This document shows positions 22,209 through 33,507 of a DNA stretch of 64,000 nt, one piece after another. The notes beneath the pieces were generated by a model. The model saw only the letters and a program-made list of their open reading frames with translations, was not told the DNA's origin and ran no database searches. The first letter of the stretch is position 1; each line of letters opens with the position of its first letter. The DNA comes from Macrocystis pyrifera (lineage: Eukaryota > Sar > Phaeophyceae > Laminariales > Laminariaceae): contig JASSKH010000002.1 in assembly GCA_031763025.1 (NCBI GenBank), positions 14,873,468 to 14,937,467 of the forward strand, written 5' to 3'. Position numbers and translations under genes: made by a program.

Positions 22209-22995
22209 CCTCCATCCCATTCCTCCGGCGAAAACAAATGACGTGCCGATTTTTATCCAACGATCTGGTAGCAAGAGCGGCGCGATACCCCGGGAAGGCG
22301 CGTGTAGTTGACTCGCGAAGAGAGGGGGGCAAGGGAAGACAGCCACCGAGTAAGGCAAGACCGAGGGGGTCGAACAGGCCGATGGCGGCCCGCAAACCAA
22401 AGGAGTCAAGAGAATAAAGGAGTCGGGAGTATAAAGCGGTAGCATCAGCAAGGCCGAGAATCGAACCTCGGATAGGAAAGAACTACAGTAATAAGATCAT
22501 GTCTGTCTCTCTTTGCGGAGCAACAACAGCGAAACAAATCTCCAGGACTGCGAAAAATAGAACGTCCGTGTCTCCTCTCCATATTCTTCGAATTCGTGGT
22601 CGAAAACGGGACTGTCAGTTTGAACCAATAAAAAATCGTTCAGATCCTGAGTACACGACTGCTGTTCACGTGCCACAATTGGACCTTTTAGAACGACAGG
22701 GAACTCAAATTCCAGGAGGGAAGAAAATAGAACGTCCGTGTCTCCTCTCCGCAGCAAATATCCCTCGAATTCGGGGTCGCCGCGCTCGTCGGCGGCGCGA
22801 GACTCCGAGACGCGCGCACGGGAGAACACCGGTCGGAGGCCGGCTCGCGCGACCGTCGAGGAAAGCGGTCGAAAAAGCAAGCACGAAGCCAGGGAAGCGA
22901 AGGCGTGTGGATTCCTAGCCTAAATTCAAGACGAAATCGGAAGCGAATGCTGCGCTCTCAGGCGTCGGGAATCATTGTATATATATTTACAAACA

Positions 22996-25900
22996 GGAAA
23001 TATACCTCAGTGCTAATTCGTGATTATTTTTTTTAGCAATGTAAATACGCCATTCGATCTTATAAATAGTACGAACATGATCAATCACGTCAATGTCAAG
23101 TGATGAAGGAAAAAGGCAATGCCGAGTTTTCAGTTCTCAGCTTTGTCTCACTCGCATTACTATTGACCAACTTTTACTTGACTTTCATGATTTTTTTTTG
23201 CGACGTTGTTTCGTTTTATTTTCAGCGGTCTCTGAAGCCGAAAAATCAGAACCGTCTACTATTATGGGGCAGGAAACCATCGATACTATTTGTTGATCTG
23301 TGTCCTGGAGGGGGCAGAAGTCAGCTCAGATCTGAGAGGTTTATCACATTTCTCAGAACTGAGATTACTTGCATTTTGTGGACCATAGTCCTGCTGCCCT
23401 TTATCTGCCCTGTTGCCAAGAAGTAGTACCCCATACCCACGCCGAAGTATCATACCAACCTATCTACGGCGAGGTGTACCTACTGCCAACGGTGCTTGTG
23501 CAGGAGAGATGGCCTCTCATTTGCACATGAAAACGATAGCAGCAGTAAGGGCCACTCCTAACGAACAAAAAAAATCACGATTCGTGAGATTTTTGTCGTG
23601 AATCGTGATTTTTTTGTCGTGATTTCACGACAAAAAAAATCACGATTCATGACACCAATTTTTTTAGCTTTTCCCTAAAATGAACAAAATCACGATTCGT
23701 GACATTTGTCGTGCCTCAAAATACGCCTGATCAAGGCACTACGCAACCCACGCGCACCAACGGTATCCGATGGTCGGTATAGGGGCATGGCAGACTCTGC
23801 TTCGTACGCCGCTTGTGGACAACGGGCGGCTACCCAAAGACACCGCTGGGCCCGGGCTAACAAGGAGGTTGTGGCCTCGAAATTTCCAGGAGGAGGAGCC
23901 ACTGCTGGAAGACAAACGCGAAAATGACCTGGGGATGTCACAGGCCAGGCCGAGCAGACGGCCTGCGAGATGGAATCTCGCGAAACGAGCTTGGCCGACG
24001 GCCGGTGAAGTTGGAATCTCGCAGGCTGGGTCAGGCTTCGGCCCGCGATTCGAATATGTCACGGGCTGGGCCAGGTGCGGACGGCCCAGCCCGGCCTGGC
24101 CGCGCCCCACTCTCGAGAGTTTGCTCCACACCCCCAAAAAACGTTGGGTTTGTGATATATCAGAACTTCAACTATTTGAAAATATCACGAAACGCGACGT
24201 TTTTCGGCTTTTTTCGTTAGAACTGAAATGTCACGGATCGTGATCTTTTGGCATGCCTAAAAATCACGAATCGTGATTTTAATTCGGTTCGTTAGGAATG
24301 GCCCTAAGTAGCAGCAGCAGCAGCACAACAGCACCATTGCTGCTGCGGTTGTGTACAGACGCAGCCGCAACATCAGCAGCATCACTACCGAAGCAGCAGC
24401 AGCAGCAGCAGCAGCAGACAACATGTCAGCTTGCAGCATCCGCCCAAATCACTCTAGTACAGGACGCTTTACGCGTATTTTACCAACCAGTATACGCGCA
24501 TTATCTACACTGGTATGAAATACTCCATCATGACTACAGGCAGTAATCGCAGCATATATTCCGAGATTCTGCGAGTAGGAGCAGTATCAAACACCTGATA
24601 CCTGATACTTGGTAGGTGATAGCGATCGGCAATACAGAACAACCTGACAACCGCAAAGTACACTGCGAGCATGGGCTGAATTATCAGTGTGAACCCCGAA
24701 TTATTCAGGTCGGATACACGTGAAGCACACGCAGCACAATATCCACAGCACCACACAACCCCGATACACTGCGAGTACTCGCAGTGGAAGCAAACAGTCT
24801 TGAACCCTCGATTACCTCCAGTAGTAGTGCTCGCCGAAATAACTTGATTGACGTGTTTTCACCAGAAATTGATAATGCGAACATCTTATCTTGCAGGAGT
24901 ATACCGGTACCTGGTAACGAAGGATCGTATCTTAAAGCGGGACTGTATGAAATAAATAGTATCTTAAATGTATTTATTAAGTAACAGTAGATACCCGGCA
25001 GCTGGATATGATTTTATAAATTTTGAAATACGTCAGCTGTGAACTGATTAAATAGTTGATACTCAACTTTGCAAGCTGCGTAATTGAAAAAAGCGGAAAC
25101 CGTCTGCTGTGAGTACGACCGATTAAGTGGTTGAAACTCAAGTTTGGAAGCTGCGTTATTGCGTGATACGTCAGACACGCTCATCGGGCGCGCTTGTTAT
25201 GGATATTTGGGTTTTTTGCTTTGTACATCTTCCAAGTAGAATACCTCTGAACTACTACTGCTGTACTGTTGCTGCCGTAGTAGTACTCGTATTTCAATGC
25301 GCCTCCAGAGATCAGACCTTGCAGCAGCAGTAGACAGTCCGGGCATGTACGACCACCTGTATGCTATCCTCCGATGTGATTGGTCGGTTTTTCTTATCGA
25401 CCACACTCGGTCGAATTCATACTCTCCAACAACCTCCATCCCATTCCTCCGGCGAAAACAAATGACGTGCCGATTTTTATCCAACGATCCGGTAGCAAGA
25501 GCGGCGCGATACCCCGGGAAGGCGCGTGTAGTCGACTCGCGAAGAGAGGGGGGCAAGGGAAGACAGCCACCGAGTACGGCAAGACCGAGGGGGTCGAACA
25601 GGCCGATGGCGGCCCGCAAACCAAAGGAGTCAGGGGAATAAAGGAGTCGGCAGTATAAAGCGGTAGCATCAGCAAGGCCGAGAATCGAACCTCGGATAGG
25701 AAAGAACTACAATACAATAAGATCAAGTATGTCTCTCTTTGCGGAGCAACAACAGCGAAACAAATCTCCAGGACCGCGAAAAATAGAACGTCCGTGTCTC
25801 CTCTCCGTATTCTTCGAGTTCGTGGTCGAAAATGGGACTGTCAGTTTGAACCAATAAAAAATCGTTCAGATCCTGAGTACACGACTGCTGTTCACACGTT

Positions 25901-26215
25901 CATGCGTGCCACCCTTGGACCTTTTAGAACAATAGGGAACTCAAATTCCAGGAGGGAAGAAAATAGAACGTCCGTGTCTCCTCTCCGCAGCAAATATCCC
26001 TCGGGTTCGGGGTCGCCGCGCTCGTCGGCGGCGCGAGACTCCGAGACGCGCGCACGGGAGAACACCGGTCGGAGGCCGGCTCGCGCGACCGTCGAGGAAA
26101 GCGGTCAAAAAAGCAAGCACGAAGCCAGGGAAGCGAAGACGTGTGGAATCCCAGGCTAAACTCAAGACGAAATCGGAAGCGAATGCTGCGCTCTCAGACG
26201 TCGGGAATCATTGTA
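22996..26215 (+). repeat. Third copy of the R-middle-Q unit
   Basis: Direct tandem repeat of the right arm, starting at GGAAATATACCTCAG and ending after GGGAATCATTGTATA. It lacks the insertions found in the right arm and instead has the Harbinger-like MITE at 23549-24304, so it dates those events relative to the duplication. No gene is recognised. Confidence 0.85.
23549..24304. mobile_element. Harbinger-like MITE, copy 2
   Basis: 756 bp with the same GGGCCACTCCTAACGAAC ends as copy 1 and TAA duplications (23546-23548 and 24305-24307). The empty site is in the right arm near 20245-20262. It is very close in sequence to copy 1 but without its nested insert. It includes the same GC-rich centre (about 23730-24140). 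Confidence 0.8.
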
Positions 26216-27109
26216 TACCAGGTATATATTTATATCTAAAACTTGAGAATATCGCGATATTTGACATTTAGAGCCAAATTATGTGCCTCACGAGTTTTAT
26301 ACGGACGTCGGGTATAGCGATATTGTCGCCATACGTGGTCCGCAACACACAAATATATGCTTGGGGTATTTTTACCCCAAGCATATATTTGTGTTCTTTT
26401 TTTTGTTGGTAGAGCCGGATTTGGCGGACAAAATTGGAAACAGCCTGTCCCCTCTACTCGGTCATCCGATCATTACCCTGCCAGCAAGCACCACAACAGC
26501 AGCAGCAGCAGTGGTGGCCGCCACGACTTGGTTGAATGAGTACGGCAGACGGGTGCTCCCTTGGTCGGGGAGAGGCGGATGCACGGGATGCCCCGGTTCA
26601 GCGGCTCCAGCACAGCACCCAGTGCTCTGGCTGGGCGTCTTTCTGCCGGAGTTGCCCCAAACCCATGTCCCCAACACCGCACTCCCCACCTCATCCGGGA
26701 ACAAGCGGGTAGCGCCAACCCGACCTTTAGTTTTTGGCGGACACGTCTCAGCACGAGCACGAGACGCACCATCGTCTATGCCAAGAGCCAAATCCATGGT
26801 GTACGCGGGCGCTGTAGCCTGCCGAGCTAAGTAGAGAAGCAGCTGCAGCAGCAGCAGCGACGTCCTCCAGCCCATGCGAGCTCTACGTGTTTGTGCATTT
26901 GCCGCCTTTTTTTATTTCACCCATGTTTTATCTCACGTCGTTCTGGCAAGAAACCCGATATTGAGTTTTATATCGAGGGATTTGCGTGTACGAAAATCGC
27001 GATATTGAATCCGGCGCAAAGAGTCGAACTATCACCCTCTGTTGAGTTTTATATATGTCTATATATACAGGCATTTAAACCACCTCAATTCGTCGGAGCA
27101 TGTGGGCTA
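26216..27109. other. Interval with a long hairpin; no recognised gene
   Basis: A/T-rich edges with ATATCGCGATATT-like words surround a GC-richer centre (about 26430-26880). A frame at 26283-26834 (183 residues) is Ala/Pro-rich, matches no domain I know and starts inside the A/T-rich part, so I do not call it a gene. Around 27062-27105 a short segment matches, in reverse complement, 60965-61005. Confidence 0.45.
26346..26395. repeat. Near-perfect long hairpin
   Basis: Arms of about 22 bp (ACACAAATATATGCTTGGGG and its complement) flank a 4-5-nt T loop, followed by a T-run. Small-RNA precursors and miniature foldback elements look like this. Nothing in the sequence decides between them. Confidence 0.7.
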
Positions 27110-27389
27110 AATTTTATAAACTTTGAAATACGTCAGCTGTGAGTTCGACTGGTTAAATAGTTGATCGTACTCAACTTTGCAAGCTGCGTAATACTCCTCG
27201 TCTATATTCCATTTTCACCTAATTTTACAAGTATTGTGATAAACCGAGCGCGCGTATTCTATATGTGATTCCTTGTCAAAGATATAGGCCAGCGGCTCCC
27301 CTGGATGCTGCCCGGGTCAACAGGACAATTTTAAATAATCATTCTGCGCGCTGATACTATATAACCCGAACAAGGGACATTGATATGAT

Positions 27390-28202
27390 AGGGTAATTGT
27401 TATTGCCCTCGATAAAATGCATTCGAGCGCTGTTCTCGGTTTGCTTGTCTCTTTTTTTGTGAAGTCGCAGGTAGAGTTGTCGAGAGTGACGGGAGAGGCC
27501 AGTCGGAACCAGCACAGACGGAACCCCAGAGTGCTGTGTCTGGCTCAGGCAGAGCATCTACTTGTTGACCATCGGTACCACTTATTATAGTGCTCGGCGG
27601 GGACATATATCCAGCAGTAGCACACGAAGACGGCACGAGCACCCGCACCAGTACCACAGCAATGGGATCGATATCATTGAGATGTAATTGGGGCTGCAGG
27701 GTTGAATACGAGACTGCTGTACCGCGAAATAGTTGTTGGCGAAATAAGAACTGATCTGAGGTGGATGCATGCTCTGGGGGGCAAGAGCTTGCCGCCGGCG
27801 TCTTGCGGAATCCTCCCAAACCTGAAAAAAAGCCCATATTTTGTTGTGTTGTTACACATTCGACAGATTGACGTCTTTTCAACTGCCCGGCTATTATTTT
27901 TGCGAGTACCGAAACATACGACGAGAGGATTGCAAAATACAAATAAAGGCGAGAAGTAGAAAGTAATCAACTAACTGCTCTGTGCTGTTGTTGTAAAATA
28001 CCTACGATAATAGTATTCAATCTTGGGTCATTCTTTTTGCGAGTACCGAAACATACATACGACGAGGATCGCAAAATACGAATAAAGGCGAAAAGTAGAA
28101 AGTAATCAACAAACTACTGCTGCTGTTGTTTTTATAAATTTTGAAATACGTTGTTGTAAAAGACCGACGATAGTTCGTATGCATTTTTTTAGTAGTAGTA
28201 CG
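27390..28202 (+). repeat. Tandem array unit I, P segment and start of B
   Basis: The P segment (from TTATTGCCCTCGATAAA) recurs at 42956-43550 and 43551-44147. The following stretch with GAGTACCGAAACATACGACGA recurs at 48528-48850. It is interrupted by the family 1 Ty3 element at 28203 and resumes at 41111. No gene is seen. A short Z2 fragment (near 28135) is inserted here and is absent from unit II. Confidence 0.82.
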
Positions 28203-28701
28203 TGAAGCGGAGACCGCTCTAGGGTAGTGGTAAGGGTCGTGGTAAGGGACGCAGGTGGTTCTGGCAGCTGGAAAGCAGTGCTTCGCTTCTTTAGATTTAG
28301 ATCTTCTTATTGATGGCGAGAGCTGAGGAGGTGCTCTGGTAGAGAAGTGAGAGGTAGGGGGGCGGGACTCGACGCCCAGATATACTCGTCCCACCCCATG
28401 CCACAAGCTCTCTTAAATTCCTCTTATCTGATGTACTCCTACAGAACTTTCCTATGGCTACCGATCGTTCTTCTGCTGATATAAGAACTTCTCACTTCGT
28501 GGTCCTATCTGCGTCGAGGAACATTACTCTCGTCTAACGGGCTATCCGCCCTAGGGAACATTCCTAAAAGAACGTTACTCTCGACTAACGGAATATCCGG
28601 CGGGTTAATCCATTCTTTGGATTATTCTCGTATTCGTGAGACTACAAGACTGCAACGTATTATCTATATCTATAGCCCATGAGTGCTCCACCCATATCAC
28701 A
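28203..28701 (-). repeat. 3' LTR of the full-length family 1 element
   Basis: 499 bp; on the element strand it runs TGTGATATGG to GCTTCA. It contains a small internal duplication (GGTAAGGGTCGT) that the other LTR lacks. A candidate polypurine tract (AGGGTGGGCTAA on the element strand) sits just upstream. Confidence 0.88.
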
Positions 28702-30316
28702 TTAGCCCACCCTGAATAGTCGTATATGCAGACCACAAGATGGTCGGAGGGTGATGACAAAGTTCATCCCAAACGGCCAGGGAAAAGGTGGTCGAAGATG
28801 CGGCTATTCGAAACAAAAGAAATGAGGCTATAGATCCCCCCACACCTCGTAACAAGACCCAAATACTACGACGAATGTTCGCTGAGAACAACCACTGAAA
28901 GGGAGACTAATGGAGAGAGAGACAGAACTCAAAGTAGAGGCGAAAGGAGAAATCACCCAAAATGAAAACAAAGAAAGACGAACGCAAAAGGAGACAGAAA
29001 CCGAAGCGAAGGCTGAAGAAGAAAACGAAGACCGAAATGAAGGAAAAAGAAGGACGTACAAGGGTATTACTGGAGCCATTGTCTGGGGCCCAAGGAGGTA
29101 CGAAAGAGTTGTTCGCTGAACCAGGTTGGCACACGAGGAAACTCTACAAAGGAGACAGCGATCACAATTCAAAAAAAACATATATATATATATATCCGCT
29201 AGGCGCCATGCCTTGTCTTGTGGCGAAGGTCCTAGGATGGCAGACATCACGCGAGACAGAAGGGACACAGCTAGGGTGCCATGAGGGCTGCGTGCACTAG
29301 GGACTACTAAAACCGAGAGACGCAACAAACAACGCGGCGTCTCGGAGACCTGTTCGTGGTGTGAACAGTACCAGCAAACGTAGCAAGATAAGAAACTCAA
29401 CAAAAACAAACTCAAAGACGGTGGCGGCAAGAAAATCCGCAAGAAAATCGACCGAATGCGTGCAGTTCGAAGTAGTAGATAGCGCGGGGCCCAAACACTA
29501 GCGTGTGCAACTCGGCCTACCGGGGCGACGTCAGTCGTGGTGTCGTTTGCCAGAGGACAGAGGGGCGTGCGGAATACCGAACAAGAAGAATGAAGAAGAA
29601 AAGGGAAAGAGAAAACGAAATACCATCGGGACCAGAAAACAGACAAAAAGCTGGACACAGGTCAGGAGAAATCGATCACGTCCGAACCGCTTATGTATGG
29701 CCGATAACTCAGCGGCCTTCCGCGGCGGCAATGCTGTCGGGACCCTACTTGTCAAACATGGAAGAAACACGGGTGAGCTGGAAGGTCGATATAGTCCTAG
29801 CTCGAGGACCGTCTGAAACACAGGTCGGCGGAAGTCGACTAAGGTCAGAGTACAGCTCAGGCTACAACACGATTTTACCTCGGCGTGATATCGCCGATAA
29901 TTGGCTGTAGGCTAGTGGTGTACAAACACAAATGCAAATGAAGGTATCGCTACGAATCAGTGACCTGAACGTAAGGAGGTTACACGGAGCCGTAGGCGAT
30001 AAGAAGAAAAACAAACGGGGGACGATGATACTCCCAAACACACCCAAAAAAGAAACATACACGGCCTCGGATCGGTAGCCAACACGGGGTCGGTCAAGCG
30101 ATACCGGTGGCGGTAGATGGAAACAAACACTCCCAAGAAGATGACTGCTGATGACTATTGAAGACTAACCCTGAAGAACTACTCTTAAGATATTGTAGAC
30201 TAACCAGAACCAAATATCCAGAACTACCGAAAGACTAAACTAAGGCTAACCAGGGGGGGGAGTGGAAACGGTGAGGGTTCCGCGGGACACATCAGAGTTC
30301 CGCAGCGCCCCACGTG
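28702..30316 (-). other. 3' untranslated zone of the full-length family 1 element
   Basis: Counterpart of 3235-4862. On the plus strand a 135-residue frame (29503-29910) has a closely similar partner in the left copy (3650-4024, minus). On the minus strand a 276-residue low-complexity hydrophobic frame (28828-29658) spans the same zone. Neither shows a recognised domain. Confidence 0.5.
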
Positions 30317-31867
30317 CTAGGGTTCCATTCCCATGGCGTTGAAGACACCACGATCCGTATACGGCGTTCCGTGCTGTAGTGTAGCGGGCGGGTTGGAGGT
30401 CGATCTTGATCGGGCCGGGGTCGTCCAGGAACCGGACGATGTAGGAGCTTCCCGGTGAAGGCTCCGGCGGAGTTCCCGAAGAGGCGTCAGGGGGTGAGCT
30501 GTGAGCGACCTTGCCCAGCCACCAAAGGCCGTCGCGCGCCTTGTACCATATGTGTGCTCCGGAAGGTAGGATGGTGGTGCTGAAGTTGTGGAGCTGCGGG
30601 AGACCAAGGCGTAGCCTGGGGTGAGGAAGGTTTGTCCTTGAGATCGGGCCAGTTCGCGGTGAGCGGCGCCGATGCGCATCTGGCGGTAGAGGCGGTTCGT
30701 CTGGCGGTGCTGGGTTGGTGATCGTGACCAGTACAGTAGGATGTGGCGCCGGAAGTGTTGAAGGTCCAGCTCGCGTTCCCAAGAGGGGCTGAGAAGTCCA
30801 GTCCAGTGAGTCTCGTACAGAACGACGATGACCCCGCCGCGGCCGCGTACGAGTTGATGGCCAGTGATCTGCTCGATCTCGAGGCGTTCCGGTGGAGGAG
30901 TGACGTCGTCGACGGTGACGTGGTAAGGTGGGGACTTGGCGGCAGAAGCTGTGAGCACGTATGTAGTAAGGTCCGCGGGCAGATGCTTGGGGATGTCGCT
31001 GGTGTCGTCAGGGTTCCGGCAAGGTTTGCATCGTTGGACGGAGACGCGTGGCTTGGAGTCCCGTCCCGGAAGGTCGGATGGAAGGTCGAGGAAAAGTAGC
31101 TTATCGTGAAGGGGGCGATTGTCGGGGGTGTTTGAAGCGGGCGTCGGCCCTACGGCGAGGACCTTGAAGGATTGTGTGTCATTCCAGTTCAGGGAAAGCT
31201 TCGTTTTGAGGACGGTTGCGTCGGTGCCCGTTTTGACGCCTTGGCGGATGGTTGGGGCGGAGTTGTAGACCCAAACCCAGCCGCCCACGGTGAAGGGGGA
31301 GGATGCTAGGAGGGCGGCCATGATGGGCGCATTGCGGCGCTGAAGACGCGAGACGGTGAGTCGGTGTAGTTCGCGGACGAGGGAATAGGCGCGTCGTTGT
31401 CGGTCGGTGGCGAGGTTGATGTAAACCAGGTGATCGCGGTCCAAGCTTTGGTGACCGCCGATGTTGTCGGGTTCGAAGACCGAGAGCGGGAGGCGAGGAA
31501 GGCGGCCCATGTGGATTTCGTTAGGTGCAAGCCCTGTGGCGGCGTTCACGGAATTGTTGTAGGCCGACGACACGTGTGGGAGCAGCACGTCCCAGTCGGT
31601 CTGCTGTTCGTTGCCAACCATAGAGAGCATTTGGACCAGCACATGGCTGACGCGCTCGACGCCGCCGTTGGTGCAGGGGTGGTAGGAGCTGGTGTTGACC
31701 GTGTGGCTGCCAAGGCGTTCGTAGACGATGTTCGCGAGCTTGGAGGTAAAGTGTAGTCCGTTGTCGGAGAGAAGTGTAACCGGGCACCCCCAGAGAGGGA
31801 TGTACTCGTTCAGGAAGATGTCGACAGTGCCGGCGGCCGTGAACTGCGCCGCTGAAACGGCATACAT
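30317..31867 (-). CDS. Ty3 integrase part, GPY/F module and chromodomain
   Basis: A 516-residue frame. It includes the second half of the integrase core (LLSDNGLHFTS segment and the GGVERV glutamate), a GPY/F-type module and a chromodomain that ends near LLYWS. The first core aspartate and the HHCC zinc module are recognisable further upstream (about 31930-32160). It is close to the left copy at 1147-2823. Downstream, the Tudor-like module is also recognisable (about 30330-30560). Confidence 0.85.
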   Translation of the reverse strand: MYAVSAAQFTAAGTVDIFLNEYIPLWGCPVTLLSDNGLHFTSKLANIVYERLGSHTVNTSSYHPCTNGGVERVSHVLVQMLSMVGNEQQTDWDVLLPHVSSAYNNSVNAATGLAPNEIHMGRLPRLPLSVFEPDNIGGHQSLDRDHLVYINLATDRQRRAYSLVRELHRLTVSRLQRRNAPIMAALLASSPFTVGGWVWVYNSAPTIRQGVKTGTDATVLKTKLSLNWNDTQSFKVLAVGPTPASNTPDNRPLHDKLLFLDLPSDLPGRDSKPRVSVQRCKPCRNPDDTSDIPKHLPADLTTYVLTASAAKSPPYHVTVDDVTPPPERLEIEQITGHQLVRGRGGVIVVLYETHWTGLLSPSWERELDLQHFRRHILLYWSRSPTQHRQTNRLYRQMRIGAAHRELARSQGQTFLTPGYALVSRSSTTSAPPSYLPEHTYGTRRATAFGGWARSLTAHPLTPLRELRRSLHREAPTSSGSWTTPARSRSTSNPPATLQHGTPYTDRGVFNAMGMEP

Positions 31868-33507
31868 ATCGGCGCGGCGGCTGAAGCGGTCTGTGAAGGG
31901 GAGGATGTGGACGTTCCCGCGCGGCGTGAGCGGCAGGGGCCTGATTTAGTCGACGCTGACGGTGATGCCAGGCCCGTTGGGCAAAGGAAGAGAAAGGATG
32001 GGCCAACGAATGGTGTGCCGGGAGGTCTTCCGCGCCTGGCATTGAAGGCAACGGCGGATCCACCAGCGGACGGAAGCGTCCATGCCAATCCACCAAAAGA
32101 AACGTGCCAACATGCGGACCGTTCGGGTGACTCCCAGGTGTAGAGAGGCGGTGGCGTGGCATGTGTTCAGCACCAAGGGCGCATTTACATTGGCACGTAG
32201 ACGCGTGGGTTAGAGGGGGCGGGTGGTGGTAGGCTGTTCCCGGATGAGGTTGTGGGTGGTCGTTGAACCAGGAGGGTGGTTTCGTCGTCGGTACGGTGTA
32301 GCTTGCTTTTGGAGGCAAGAGTGAGGACTTCCGAAAGTTGTGGGCGCCGGGCCGGGGGGATGAAGTCCAGGAGGTCGTGCGGCGTCGGGGTGGGGGAGTC
32401 CAACGACAGGAAACGGATGGTGGCGCAGCACAGGGGCTCCGCGCGTTGTTCTCGCGCCCAGTCTTTGTAGGTGTAGTGCTCGACGCAGGCGAGGAGGTAG
32501 GGGTCGTCATCGGGTTCGACGACGGGCTCCGGAAGGGGCACTGACGGTGGTGCTGGTGCCGGCGGAGAGGGCGTTGTTGAAGGGGTCGGTCTTTGCGTAG
32601 TGGGCGCCAATGGCTTGGGTGGCGGTCGGCGTCCAAACCGGTAGTCGGCTGTAGGCCGAGGGGTTCCCGCGGCAGCGGCGACGCGATGGCGGGTCCGAGA
32701 AGATATCAGACCTGGAAGGGCTGGTGTCGTGGCGCCAATGGTGGGCGGCGGAGAGACGACGGACGGGCATGGAAGCCGAGCCTGGAGGAGCTCCGGTGTT
32801 CACGGCGGCATTCTCGGTGCCGGCAAGCTGTCCGATGGTGGAGTCGCGGGTTGCGATAGGCCCGATGAAGGTGTGGGTTGCGGGGGAAAGGGTGGGGTGC
32901 TCCATACGTGGTCCGAGTAGGCGAAAGTCGCGGAAATCGTCGTCGGTGAGGGGAGCGGCTGGGCGGTTGGGATGGGTCTGGAAGGGGGGACACGAGCCCA
33001 CCCAAGCCGATACCCGGGGTGGAAGGGTCGTTCGGCGCGAAGCCGCAGGGGCGGATGAGGTAGATGCCGACGGTGTCGGGGCCAGTGAGGCGGTTGCGTC
33101 CGGTGCGGTCGGCGTCGGTGGCTGGTTGGGGAAGCCGGGAGAGGAAGTCGGCGTTGCCGTTGGCCGTGCCCTTCCGGTACTCCAGCGTGTAGGTGTACGC
33201 TGAAAGGAGCTCGAGACGTTGGGCTGTCCGGAGGTACGGTGATCTTGAACGGCATGAGCGGGCACGAGCCGAAGTCAGTTTTGGTGGTGGAGAACACGTC
33301 CTGGAATTCGCAGAGGACGTCTCCCAGGTTGTTGATCACCGACGGGGTCCATCCAGAACCGTGCAGGTAGAAGTTGACGTCGCGTAGGTGTAACGGCAGA
33401 CATTCCCAGAGGTCGAGGAAGCTTTCCCGTTGGTCGGCGTTGAGGCGTGCAAGGAGTTGTGGGCACGGGGCTTTTGGTGCGGTAGGAGGGTCGTCTGTCG
33501 ATGGGCT

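Larger units (their letters stand above)
18827..22985 (+). repeat. Palindrome right arm (blocks R, middle, Q)
   Basis: Mirror of the left arm and head-to-tail with the third copy at 22996-26215. Block R runs to about 20390, then a middle segment to about 21600, then block Q to 22985. Three insertions absent from the third copy interrupt it: 18992-19845, 20963-21427 and 21869-22208. No gene is recognised. The CAG run in R (20333-20359) is short. Confidence 0.85.

Noticed and set aside
26283-26834. 183-residue frame as a host gene
   Set aside because: Starts in an A/T-rich hairpin region, has Ala/Pro-biased composition and competing frames on both strands, and no recognised domain.
28828-29658. 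Hydrophobic 276-residue frame as a possible envelope gene of the Ty3 element
   Set aside because: Low-complexity Ser/Leu/Phe composition from a pyrimidine-rich zone, no cleavable signal peptide, fusion peptide or conserved cysteine pattern recognised.
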